NCBI GenBank assembly: GCA_029207755.1
Contig: JARCOQ010000003.1
Location: forward strand, 84,649,994-84,713,993
Origin: Chamaea fasciata
Taxonomy: Eukaryota; Chordata; Aves; Passeriformes; Sylviidae
Direction of reading: 5' to 3'
Length of the DNA stretch: 64,000 nt
A program made the position numbers and the translations under genes. Of the stretch, positions 38,145 to 50,810 are shown piece after piece. How positions within the stretch are numbered: position 1 is the first letter of the stretch; every line of letters starts with the position of its first letter. The notes beneath the pieces are model-generated. The model made no database searches and was not told the DNA's origin. It was given only the letters and a program-made list of their open reading frames with translations.

Positions 38145-38979
38145 TTGTGACCAGTGTCAGTATTCCCCCTATCCTCTCTCAGCTTTAGTGTACCCCAATC
38201 CAATTAGTCATACTCAGCTTGTTTTGGAATATCAGGAAGAACTTAACAGGATCATATGTTTAAATGTTTCTTGTTGTTTAAAAAGTCCAAATAAAATTAG
38301 ATTTTACAATTCACTTTGAAATCTCTATTTCTGGCTGCATCATGTGAGTGATAAACTATTCACCTGTATTTTATCACATTTTGTGTAATGAAAATCTCAA
38401 CTCATATTTATAAATTATAAAGATTTTATGTATCTCAGTTACATGATGGTGGTAATCTTTTCATGAATAAAAGGTGTTACAGGTTGAAGAATTCTTTCTG
38501 AAAAAACAGTATTCACAGAATTTTTAAAAATAGCTATATAGCTATTCTTTCTCCCCTGATTATTTATCTCTATCCAGATGCACAGAAACAGTTTTGATTC
38601 CAGAGCAGGCTCTATATTTTGGTAATAAGAGAACATATGGTAATAATGGAGCACAGGCTCTGGCTGAATCATAATTCCAGCTCTTCTCCTATTCTGGCAG
38701 GCCCTTGATTTACATGCATGAAATTAATGACAGTAAGAGGCAGAAAGGAAATTCTTCATGATGCACAATGTTACACTACTGAGACATGGAACTCTTGAAC
38801 TATAATTCATTTTTCAGACACATTAAATTTAGGTCCCTACCTTGTGGTGTAGTATATGGCAGCCTGTCCATGTTAGCCCACACTGCAGTGCTGGTGTTTT
38901 TGCAGCAGTAAGTGACCATCACTAGCCCAGTCTTAGCTACTCAGCATTGCCTTTCCCATGTTCTAGGACAGAGCCAGCT
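38145..38979. other. AT-rich unique stretch
   Basis: No gene or repeat was recognised. An 18-base perfect palindrome (AATAGCTATATAGCTATT) lies at 38529-38546. Confidence 0.55.
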
Positions 38980-39600
38980 TTGCAGAAAAAAAGAGGGAGC
39001 AGTGGCACGTAGTGGACACCAAACAAACAGCAGCATGCCCTTGCTGCAAAAACAGCTAATGGTATCCTGGCCTGCATTAGGAGGTTAAGAGAGGTGATCC
39101 TTCCCCACTCCTCAGCGTTGGTGAGGCCCCACTTGGAGTCCTGTGTCCAGTTCTGGGCTGCCTAGTAGACAAGAGACATGCACATGCTGGAGAGGGTCCA
39201 ACAAATGGTCACTAAGGGACTGAAGCATCTCTGTTATGATAAAGGGCTGAAACAGCTGGGACTGTTCATCCTGGAGGAGAGAGTTCAGGGAGGATCTCAT
39301 CAGTGTGTATGAATATATGAAGGGAGGGTGCAAAGAGTTCAGAGGCAGGCTCTTCCTAGTGGTGTTCAGTGAGGCAAAAGGCCCAAAACACAGGCAATTC
39401 CGTCTGAACGTCAGGGAACACTTTTTCTCTGTGAGAGTGGCCAGGCACTGGCACAGGTTACCCAGAAAGGTTGAGAAGTCTCCTTGGAAATTCTGGGCAA
39501 AGTCCTGAGAAACTGACTCTAGGTGGTCCTGCATGAACAGGAGATTGGACAAAGTTATGGTCAGAGGTCCCTTCCAACTTCAACAGTTCTCTGTTTTTGT
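38980..39600 (+). mobile_element. CR1 LINE 3' fragment (end of ORF2 and 3' end)
   Basis: This plus-strand fragment enters late ORF2 around GTAGTGGACACCAAA (VDTK). It continues through AATGGTATCCTGGCCTGCATT, CCTGTGTCCAGTTCTGGGC, CATGCTGGAGAGGGTCCAAC and CTGAAGCATCTCTGTTATGA, then GTGAGAGTGGCCAGGCACTGG. It closes at GGTCCCTTCCAACTTCAAC and TTCTCTGTTTTTGTG. Indels break the frame. The open frames at 39112-39552 (minus) and 39305-39508 (plus) belong to it. The left edge is uncertain by some tens of bases. Confidence 0.93.
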
Positions 39601-42600
39601 GAATTCAGTAGTGCTTGAAACCACCCATGAACTGCAATATCCTGCTAATGGTAAGAATCAAAGATATCCTATTCTCATTACTTCTTCACGTCACACTCTG
39701 TTTATGTTTTTGATCTTTTTTGAGCTCTTACAGCTTTCTCAACCAAACTGTTGATCAGACTCCAGACTGTAGTTTAAGGTCATCAAAGAGAAAATATTGT
39801 GATAGAGTCAGATGGCTTCAATGCAACTTTGTTTCCTCACCAAGACCTAGCTAAGTTCTGTTTCTGTGAGCTCTAAAGTAATGTAAGGAATGCCCTGGCA
39901 GTTAATGATCACCCCCTGCTGTTTTTTCTCTTATTTTCCTGGTAATTTTGTGTCAGAGCTTCCCTTGCTAGACCAATACTGCTGCCTTCTCTCTGAGTGC
40001 CTCTGCTCTTCCTATAATTTCTTTCAAAGATATGAAGACCTTCACAAAAAGCAAGCAGTTAAACATGGTCACTACCATTTGCTCTGTATACATCTTTGAT
40101 CTGGAGGGGAGCACAGATCTGTCTTTAAAGCAGATTGCTGTTATTTTAGCTACCTTCTCCCCACTGACATGTCAAACTTCTCTGAAGTATGGCAGAGTGG
40201 TTACCTGTCTGTATCATGATCCAGAGATGTATAGGAGATCTAACCCACCTTGTAACAAAGCCTGGCACACTGCACATACTAGATCAGTTTGTGGTTTACA
40301 GTGTTGAATTTTTCTATTTCTGTGGAAATGTCATACTGAATTGAAGCTTTTCCTCACCTCCTCAACTGCTTTGCTTGATTTATGGATTAGGAAAAAAAGC
40401 ACAGATCTGTTATGACAGATACCCCTTCTCACAGATTTTATAATTCAGAGTGCTATCATGCAAGCTATCAGTTTCCTAGTAGAAGAGTTTATGATGAAAT
40501 ATGGAGACCATTCTGTTAGAAACGAGAGGTGCATTTCTGCTCTAGAGCTGGTGATGCTGATCAGGACTGCACATCTCCTTTGCAGCTGGTAGAATAAAAA
40601 TGGCTAAAATCAGGGAAAGAGGTTTTCAAAGAGAGAGGCCCAGGAATTAACCCGGATTAATTTTAGGGTGAAAATTCCACTCTGCTGCACTGAATCTATA
40701 TCCAGAGTAGGAAAAACTAGCACTCTCTTACCATTACCAACAGTAAGGTAAAAGATAAGAGACAATAGACACACAATAGAGAAGAGTTTCCGAAGTATTA
40801 AGGTTGCAGTAACCTTTTGGATGAACTCCATGGGGCAGTTTTTATCCCTCCCTAACTCAGATACTGTCATACATCAATGGGCTGAGCTGCCTCACGGTGC
40901 CATGGCTGAGCTGCACCCAGGCATGGGACGGACTGGCCCCTTGGTTCAGTCCCACTGGTGGCTTGGTCCCAACGTCATCAGCTCCCCAGCTTCCTGTTAT
41001 ACCATCTGTCTGACCACAAATACATCAGTGGGTAAATTCGGTGTCCTGTCAGATTGTCCCATTTTTAGGATCCCCTCTGATAAATTTTGAATAACAAAAA
41101 TGGCCAGTTTTAAAACCAGCCCTTCTTTTTTTTTTTTTTTCAAGACTCTGAAAGATGATTCTTCTTATGCCAGGATGATAACAGTGGAGTTAATTACTTG
41201 TTTTGGGATTGATGTTGCTATCAAATAAAATGCTCATCCTCTTTTCTCTTCAAACATCCTCTCTTATTAGAAAATCACAATAGTTCTGCTGATGCACTTT
41301 GGAAAGACCATGTCTTCTGAATAAATGTTGCAGTAGTGGTATGGTGCCTCCAAGATGTCATGTTTCCAGTGAGCAAAAGGTCTGCAAGCCTCACAGCAGT
41401 ACTGCCCAAGACTCCCAACCCCCATTTCCACACAGCCCTTCCTCTTATTACTACATCCTCACATTCCCATCACGAGTGGAGCTGAAGTCACCCCTGAAAA
41501 ATGAATTTACCATTTGTCATGCAAGAAGTTTACAAGGATCATGTGAATCACAACCAGTCACAAAAAGATCTGTACAGTTGCTTTCAGGAGAGGAAAATCT
41601 AATATCATTTTTAATGGCATAAAGTTATTTATCTCATTATTTCAAATGAAATGCAAAATGAGGAGAGTTGATAACAGAACAATGGTCTTTCACTTCATCA
41701 GTCTTTCTGAGCAAGTATTTTCTAGTCCTTTCTTATGCAAGACATTTAGCCTGCTTTTTGCTTGCAAATTATTTGTCAACAAAGTTCAGTCTTAAAATAT
41801 GGTATTTTGTTGTTCCCAAACAATTTTACAAACAAATTTCAGTCTCTTGAGTTTTTAATTTAGGATATTTTCTATTCACTTTTCATCTATACCCCACCAT
41901 AATTTTGATTCCCTGACCAAACCAGAAATTCAGCCTGTCAGCCAACTTCCTATAAAATAAACATATGTGCTACTTATTTTTTCATCTTCTTCAGCTTTCC
42001 TTTCATATTTTCTTATCTCATTTCCTTTTCAGCAGTTTTCCCCCTACCTCTCTTTTTAAGTGCCTCTTTTTCTTTTTCCTTTCTCCTTGTCCCTATTTCA
42101 TTCCATCCTCCCCCAGTCTCCCATCCAACAGTTTCTCGAGTGTCATAGAAGTTTAGAAAAATGTGTTTTCTGCAAGTTTTGAAACAAGTTTTCCAAACTC
42201 GTATGAGACTCTTCCAAGAACAGAGGGTTTCCTAAGTCAAGTGCCTTTTCTCTGGAAGCTGCAACAAGAGCAGAGTGGCTAAGGAAGTCCAGAAAGCAGC
42301 AGCTAATGGTTTCAGACACACCAACATTGCATAAAAGAGGGTGCTATTTTAAAAAATGTAAATGCTGCCTTCACCAGCAGCTGAAATCCACTGATATATA
42401 TTTATTGGTTACCTATAGCCAGCCAAATGTGTTTAGCACATGAAAATTCTTCTGTTAGGAAGCGCTCCCTGCAACATAATATAGTGAAAAACATTTTGGT
42501 AGTTTTCTGAAAACTGCTGGGTCATTGATGGGAGTATGTCAGAGAGGAAAGGTCCTGCAGAGAACCTCAGAAAACCTCAGTATGATAATAATGGCTCTGG

Positions 42601-45162
42601 TAAGCAGTCTTTTCCATCCATCGAGCTGATGTATCTGAAGTCAATAATGAGTAACACTGCAAGAGGTGCAAGCAATAATTTATTAAAGCATATATGTCAT
42701 GGGAAAAACAAGCAGTGATCAGCTTTACTTTCTGATCAATTAACAGCACTCAGACAAGCAGAAGTCAAATTATTCTGAAACCCCAAGTGAACTGATCTAG
42801 TCATTAGGAAGTCTGTGGTGCTACTTCATGCAAGCAGCTGTTCATTTTATCATATTTACTTTTACAAATGACTGTTATCATCCTGCAACCTTAGCTTTAC
42901 GGCTCTTTGGAAATTACCCAATGTTTGATTTTTAAGGACTCTCTATGCAGTTTAATCTACTTCAAGAGAGAATATTGAAAATTTTGAACAAATTGGAATT
43001 GCAGGAGAAAAAGTTTTAACAGCTATTTGCAAGTAATAAAAATACGATGTAAGCTCCCAGATAGTCCCTTCACAGCAATGGACTTTCTAATCAAGGAATT
43101 CAGTCCAACATTGCAGGCAATCCTCTGGGATGGGGAACTGTCTGACAGCTGCTCCCATTTAAGCAGCCTGAGATCCTTACCTCAAAACGGTCTGCAGAAA
43201 CAAGTCCCCAAGGCCAAGCAACCTCCTACTGCACGTGTTCCCACTGCCCTCATGCTACCACCATTTGTTTAACCCACAGTGCCTCTGCTCCCTTCCTTGC
43301 TTTCCCAGGAGCATGAGTAACCCCATGGCTTCTTCATGGTTTATTATCTGACAGTGATCATTGTAGATTTGACTTCCCAGAGGAATGGAAGCAGAACCTT
43401 TGGGATGGGGTGTGTTGGAAATGGGAGGGAGGTAATATATAAAACACAACCTCTGCTCTTACTACAGCAGTGCCTTAAAACCTAGAAAATGGGATAATTC
43501 AGTGCAGCTGGCCAGTGCTACCAGCATCCTGCTCCAGCAAGCATCCAGCTGGAGAAGCCCAGACCTGTGCAGAACATGTCAATGAGCTACAGGATGAGTC
43601 AATTGCACCCTCCCTTCCAGAACTTTCTTCCTCTTGTTTTCACTTTTGCTTTTACTATGGCTGTTATTTAAAGAATGCAAATGTGAAGGGACAAAGGAAA
43701 ATTATAGGAAAAGGCAGGTGGAAAGTGATATAAAGGGCAATTCAAGTAAAAAGAAAAGAAGATAACCAGGACAGAGGAAAGAATTGCTGAAACTCTACAT
43801 GTTGCCTTCTCCTTTGGTAAAATCTAGCTTTCAGATACTCCTGGATCCTTTATTTCCTACATGCAGGTGGCTTTTTAAGATGGACGGCTTGGCATTCACA
43901 GGGTTTTTTTTCCCAATCTCTTCATTTGGCAGCACACACTGAAGCTACTAATGCATGTAGTCCAGAAAAAACAATTCAGCTGCAGAAAAGTAGCTTGTAA
44001 GTCTATTGTGTTGTAGAGAGACAGAATCCTTGGGAAGGAAACTGCACTGCTGGTGGTGCTCTGTTATCCCTTAGTGACAGCACATGGTGGGCATTGGCCT
44101 GTGCCCTTGGACACCAGCTCTGCCAGAAGGGATGAAATATTAACCCCCTGAGAACAGCAGCCTCTTCCCCATTACAACTATAGTTTAGTGCCAGAAGCAG
44201 AGCCCTGGGGCCAGGCAAGGGGGCCCATGCAGGCACAGAGGCACTCAGTAATGTCTCAGTGCCCATGCTCAATCATCTCAAGTTCAGCCAGAGGCAGCAG
44301 TGACAGCAGGAGGGGCTTCAGCTGTCTGCCATGTAACCAACAGCAAGGCACAAGCCAGTGCACTTGTTTTACTAGATACATTTTTATCCTGAAAAAAACC
44401 CTTCAATTTTTCTAGCTAGGCAGCTAAAGCATGCTTGCTTGCACATGCTCTACTACAGATGAGGTTAATTCAATATTATCTTTATTTTGTGTAAGTGAAG
44501 CACTGGCTGCTGAAAAGATGAAAAGCTCTGTGAGTCCGGTGCTACTTTTTGCTGAAATGCTGGATGGGGCTGCACTTTGTTAAACAAGACAGAAATTATC
44601 TACCCAGGGGAAGAAGTCCATCTATCTGTCTAAGCCCAGGAGAGAAATTCAGTCTTTAATATGGGTCTTTCCTAAATTATTTATTCCTGTTAGGATAGTG
44701 TAAGGTTTCCATAGTCACTGGCTGTCAGTGATTTCTAAAGCATGGCTCACTGCAGGGATCCTCACTCACTATCTCTTTTCTAGTTGTCTTGCTTTCCCTT
44801 TGTTCAGGGGGATTTAATTGTAGAGAGCTGTTGAACAAAACTATTGTAGTGTTACTGCCCAAAGGGCAGTATTTACTTCCTTAGCCATTTATTGTTTCTG
44901 GGGGTCTGCAGACAGCTAGTATTTCTTAGGTTGTTAAATACCAGGAATATGCTTAGTGCCATGCAGGACACCTGAGCCACCGTCCTCCAAGCTAAAATAC
45001 TCCTGCAAGGAGCACTGCTCTTCAGACTCTGCACCAGGGCTGGTCTCACTCTGAATACAAACCTGTCTGCCCAGGGGCTCTTCAGTCCCCCTATGATGGA
45101 TATAGGGCTGAAGTGGAATCCATATTCATTATGAAGTTCTATTGAAGTTCTATTTCCTTTGC
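39601..45162. other. Unique sequence, no supported gene
   Basis: No repeat beyond a T tract near 41127-41140 was recognised. Frames such as 39890-40099, 40821-41090, 41299-41622 and 43027-43272 are short and without family resemblance. A pyrimidine-rich run at about 41980-42120 gives the low-complexity frame 41965-42156. An 11-base tandem (GAAGTTCTATT) lies just left of the next CR1 near 45133-45154. Confidence 0.55.
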
Positions 45163-45856
45163 AGAGAAGGATCTGCAGATCCTGAGGGTCAACAAGATCT
45201 CCATGAGCCAGCAGCCCCCTTGTGGCCAAGAAGGCCAATGTTATCCTGGGGTGCATTAGGAAGATCATTGCCAACAAATCTAGGGATGCGATCCTGCCCC
45301 TCTACTCCGCTGTGGTGAGGCCACATCTGGAGCGCTGTGACCAGTTCTGGGCTCCTCAGTACAAGTGAGATATGGAGCTCCTGGAGAGGGTCCAGTGGAG
45401 GGCAACAAAGATGACTAAGGGATTGGAACATCTCTCTTACAAGGACAGGCTGAGGGAAGTGGGCCTGTTTTGCCTTGAGAAGAGATGCCTGAGAGAGGAC
45501 TTCATCACTGTCTATCAGTATCTGAAGGAAGGGAGGATGATGAAACATCAAGAGGATGTTTCCAGGCTCTCCTCAGTGGTACCAAGCAATAGGACAAGAG
45601 GCAATGGGCAAAACTCATGCACAGGAAGTTCACCTGAATATGAGGAAGAATTTCTTTGCTGTGCAGGTGACTTTGCACTGGAACAGACTGCCCAGAGAGG
45701 TTGTAGAATCTCCTTCATTGGAGCTATTCATGAACAATCTGGACATAGTGCTGAGCCATGTGCTCTAAGATGACCCTTGTGCTTGAGCAGGGAAGTTGGA
45801 CCAGGTGACCAACTGTAGTCTTTTCCAACATGACCCATTTTGTGATTGTGTGAAAG
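45163..45856 (+). mobile_element. CR1 LINE 3' fragment (end of ORF2 and 3' end)
   Basis: It enters ORF2 at GAGAAGGATCTGCAG (EKDL region). It continues through GTGGCCAAGAAGGCCAATG, CCTGGGGTGCATTAGGAAG, GTGAGGCCACATCTGGAG and CTCCTGGAGAGGGTCCAG, and keeps a readable ORF2 stretch at about 45372-45540 (MELLERVQWRATKM, then GLEHLSYKDRLREV). The end of ORF2 is frameshifted and the element closes near TTTTCCAACATGACCCATTTTG at 45820-45856. Frames at 44873-45551 (minus), 45372-45773 and 45556-45768 (plus) are its sense and antisense readings. It looks younger than the copy at 3.8-5.2 kb. Confidence 0.94.
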
Positions 45857-48800
45857 GACCTAGGAAAGGAGCCAGCAGGAAGAGGAGGGCTGCAAGGGAT
45901 CCTACACTACTCTCTCCTGTACCCAGACAAGGTGTCCTATGAATGCTTGAGCTTCCTGTCACCCATGGCAGAAATGTCAGTGCCAAATCTCAGCAGAAAC
46001 TTTGGCTTCACACAGAGCTAGGTAAAAGAAGAGAACATGAGGGACAATCAAAGAGCAACTTGAAACAGTTTGTTTCCATAGAATCCTGAGACAGCTTTGG
46101 CAAGCTTGTTTACAGGGTTACATCATGAAAGTTCCTGGATTAAAAACCTGCCTCCTAGTGCAATGGCCAGCCAGAAGACTTCTTGACCTAAGTGACAAAA
46201 TGCTGGCACAGATACATATATATTTATAACTAACACTGTGACAGGACCCCAGCTTGGCCTCAGTCCTGACACCTACATCTTGTTCTTATCAAACCACAGC
46301 CACAAAAAAGCCACCATTTGTTAGAACATAATTTTTAAAACTTTGCATTTCCAACAGAGAAAACTTAAAGGGTTTGGTATCATTTTGGAAAGGAAAAAGG
46401 GCTGTGACGGGACAGTGTGAGAAAAATATTCTGTTTGGAAAAAAACATCCTTGCAGCTATGTTTTATGTGTTGGTCATGCAATTAGAGCCAGTCTCACAC
46501 AGCTCACAACTTACTGCCTCCTTCACCTCTAAATAGGCGAGGAGCCTTTTGAAAGATTGCATCATCCTGCATCTTTAATAAAAGGGAATTATCCTCCCAG
46601 GATGCAGGCAAGCAACAATACATCTTCCTCAGAAACAAGGGCCATCACACCACAGTGTTGCTGAAATCGCATTTTCCAGCCACACAAAAAGATCCATGTG
46701 GGAGAGGCTTGGCCCCCAAAGCTATAATCTAGAAAATCCATTGTCCTTCCAGGGTTTGATAAAAGAGATGCAAGGACAGATTTGCCTGGACAAATGGTAA
46801 GCAATGAGCTGAGGAGGGAAAGTTCAGACATACACTTGCCTATGTTTTTTGAGAACCACCAAGACCATTCCCTGTTTCCACTTTCAGCTCATGCATAATT
46901 CACTCAGCACTCACTTTGCTACATTCACATGATGCTCTACTGCAACATCATGCATTTGGAAAAGCTTTGAGCCTTGCCATGCGAAATTATTAAAAAAAAA
47001 AAAATTGGGATTTTTCCACTTACTTGGATTAGCTGATCATTTTTGCTCACAAATTCTGCTGGGTCTGGACCTCCTGTGCAATTATTTATAACCATGACTA
47101 AAGAGTGAACTGAAGAGGGAAAAAAAGTCCTAGAAATTAGCTGCTTCCCTGATCAGCCTCTGATTTGTATCAAAGGAAACATTTGTTAGTTCCAGTAATT
47201 CATTAAGTCTCTATTGTTTCACAGTGCACACAGCAAAATCTTTGTAAAGTGTTTTACCATTAAATCCCTTGCTGCTATTTGTGGCTCTGCTGCTATTCAA
47301 TGAGGTTTTTAAGGCTCTGGCTCACAGCCTTGTGTACAGCTTCTTATAATGGCTGGTACTATGGGAATCAAAGACTCCACTATATCAATAGATGGTACCT
47401 GTCACTTTGTAACATGCTTTTTATGGCAGGATATTTATTTTTCAAAGATGCATTCCTCCAGCTGTAATCCTACATGTTCCTCCTTTACGCTCACAATGTG
47501 CCAGGCTTTAAAGCAAAGGACAAAGCAGCTGAAAATAGGAGTCTTTCCACCCACCCAGCCCATTTCTTTTCAGATAGTGAGAAATTAAAACACAGGGCTT
47601 TGTGGATGAGTTGCTGTCAGAGTCATTTGATAACTAGGATCCCAGTAGAAGCTTTTATAACAACATTAATAAAGATGTGCTAGCACTAAGATCCCCGCGT
47701 GCCGCATACCAATAACGCCAGTTAGAATTACAGCCTTCAGATAACAAATCACACTTTTTTATGAGACAAAAATTTTATTAAATCTGTCTTCCCTCCCGCC
47801 TCCCCAGGATTCAATAATGACTGGGGTATTTTTCAAAAAAGGTGCTCAGAAGCACAATGCTGAGGCATCACTGCCAGCCTGATGGCTGCATTTCCTGAGT
47901 CCTGTCGTGGAGAAATTCATTCAGAAGAGGTTAAAAAAACACTCCTCCATAATTTGAAATCTGTTTCCTGCTTCACTTATGTCACCAAAATCAGGACAAC
48001 TAAATAGTGGGACAGGTTTTGTTAACAAGTGACAGTGGCATGGGTGGGGGCTGAAGGGAGGAGTGCCTCCCAGCATGGCTTGGGAAGGCAGAAAGGATGG
48101 CTGCAGAAGACTGCAACCTGTCTGTCTCTACACTCCCAAGATGCAAGAAGTCAAACATGAATTATGACAGTCTGAGGTGATAATGCCTTGCAGAAGAAAG
48201 GCCAGGCACATGCAGCACAGAGGCCTGTCTATGATCTCTTCCTCCCTTCTCCTTGCAGTTGAATACTGGGCCAAATAAGCTCTAGTGTTCCCAGAGGAGC
48301 TTACTCTGAGATGAGGAGATCCAGAAGTGAGGGAGAGGAGATTCCAGATCTGCATTTTGCACCTAGCTCCTGGACAATTTTATTGGGTTATTTCTGGGAT
48401 GTTTGATATGCTGGGATGCTTTGCACAGCACATGCTCCCCAGGAAGCTCACTAGCTGCTTGCAGCATGGAGACACAGCAGAGGACAAAGGTACCAGACTA
48501 CTGCAGCTCCGGGGGAGGGAGTGCTTGGCACTTGTCTCAGAGGGATAAACAGCAGCTGGGTTGTGGATAAATGAGATTGAACCAATTTTGCTTCTCTTCC
48601 AATTCCCACAGGAAGCCCAGCTCCAACAAAGAAGACCAGGATGGCTGAGTTTTAACGAACAAGCCTGGACCTGATATTACAGACCAGCAGCATTGACTCT
48701 TCTGGGATATGAGATTCTCTATCTATTATTATCTTTATGCAGTGCCAGTCAGAGGAATATAAACCTGGAAAGGAGCTCCTGAGCCTGAAATACCAGTAAT

Positions 48801-50787
48801 TTGCCAAATATGCTGGTCAAAATATTTAATGAGCTGGCAAAACTTTGTTTTAATGATGACCAGGTTTTACATCATCACTATCCTATTCCAGAGCCTCAAT
48901 GCACTGATAAGGAAAAACATTTTGTGAAATTCAGCTGAAGAGTGTTTCTAGTTGTTTCTATGTAAATTATATTATTTGACTTAGTTTTCTTTCCTGTTTC
49001 TCCAGTATTTAGCATCATGATGTGTTTGCAGGGAATAATTGTATCTCTTTGCAGCTTCAGAAAGACTAAACCGAGTTCTTTCTTTTCCCTACCACATCCA
49101 TCCCACAGGCTGTCCTCTGCAGCTCCTCTATCCTTCATGAATGGAGACGCCACCAGCCTGAATGCTACTTCCGCTCCACTGGAAGCAAGTCATCAGGGAT
49201 ATCCTCAGCCTAGATTTGCCCTTCATGGTTGGATCACACTGATGACAATATTCATCCTGACTGGCTCAGTGACCCAGTGCTTTCTACTCATTTCCATTTC
49301 CAGCTGATAAAGTCCCATTTTTTTAGTACAAATTCTCCACACTAGTCTTTAAAGGACATTGCCCTTCATTCCACTGATGTTTATCACATTGTTTGCCTCT
49401 TTGGGTCAGGCACTTTCTTCTGCCCAATATCCTTATCTTCTCATATCGAGGATGCCTCCCCACCTTCTTGTCACTCACAAACTTCAGACAAACCCCTCTT
49501 ACTATTAGTTTTAAGGATCATTCATGAACCACTCTCCCAACTTCATATCTCTATAGTACATATGTTTTGCCATGTTAATGGATAATTTACTTAATTAGGT
49601 ATTTCCTAATTTTTTTTAAGAAGAGCATCAATATTTTATTCTGTTCCTTAAAGAGTGATGATTGCTTTATGTCTGAGGTTATTTTATTTTAGGTCAATAT
49701 AGCAGTTTATCCCCCCTGCTCTCCTTAGTATTAGCACTTTCCCTCTTTATACTGTCCAGCCTCTCATCTTCTGTACTTCCATTACAAATTGTCATACTGT
49801 TGTTTATTTGATTTTTCCCTTTTTTTACATTAGCTCCTCAGATATGGAGATAAAATAAGTCCCTTCCATCCAGCTCTCTTCTTTTCCAAGTTAAAATTCT
49901 CATCATTTATGACAGCTTTGAGCCAAGAGGATTGTGCCTCAACTAACAGGCAGCTTTCTAGTGATACACAGAATCAGGTACTCAGCATATTTTTGTGAGT
50001 AAAAGACATAAAAATGCACCCAAGTGGAGTAGGGGTTTTTGTTTGGTTGTTTGGGTTTTTCTTTTAATTCTGGGCACACACCCTAGGAAGACTCTGAAAT
50101 CTGTACCATTCCCTGTCACAGTGTCGGACACACAAAGGATAAGGCAGGCAGCAAAAAGTCAGGCAGAAAAGCTCTATTTTAATATTTCTGACTCCATTTA
50201 TAGACACTTTTTACAGAAGGCAAAAGATTGACTACATAGGTTGCCACCTCTTCGACCTCCTAGGTGAACATCACCATCAAAGTAAATAATTCGAAATATA
50301 TACATAGTTTACATGAATCTCCACTACAAAAATGCAAACACTCAGAAGGCAAGAAAACTTAGGGTGACAATTCCCCTGTGTAGCACTGTAAACATGACAA
50401 TAATAGAGTATTTAATTTGCCTATGGAATCAAGCAACTCTCAGTCCTGATAAAGCTTTTTTGTGACAGCACCAAAGGGAGTTTGAGGGGATGCAAGAAGA
50501 GAGGAGCAGTATTTATAACACTCATAAAATAGAAAAAAACCCTTTGAATTTTTAGACAGATGAGCAAGACCCCTGTGAAACTAGTGTTGCCCATGTGTCA
50601 GTGGTGGGGCTGGCCCAGGCTGACAACACCAGGTAAAATGGGTGTGAATGTGGATGGCAAAGAGTGGGGAGCCAGTCTTGGGTGACAGCATCAAGTCCTG
50701 CACACCTGCATGCGTGGGACTAAGAGGTTCTGGCCAAACCTGGTGGGTGGAAGCAGAGTAGCGCCTTTGTCTCTGTTATTTGCCTTA
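45857..50787. other. Unique sequence, no supported gene
   Basis: No mobile element was recognised. Frames such as 49017-49307 (plus, 96 codons with a hydrophobic end) and 47279-47588 lack family resemblance. The block 46860-47780 is evenly complex with no repeats and could be conserved non-coding DNA, but that cannot be judged from one sequence. Confidence 0.5.
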
Positions 50788-50810
50788 AGTAACTACTGTT
50801 AGTAGTTACT
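50788..50810. repeat. Perfect 10-bp inverted repeat with a 3-base loop
   Basis: AGTAACTACT and AGTAGTTACT are exact reverse complements separated by GTT. No T run follows and no element boundary was seen around it. Confidence 0.9.

Noticed and set aside
44873..45551. Overlapping minus-strand frames of 134 and 120 codons
   Set aside because: Mostly antisense to the CR1 copy at 45163-45856.
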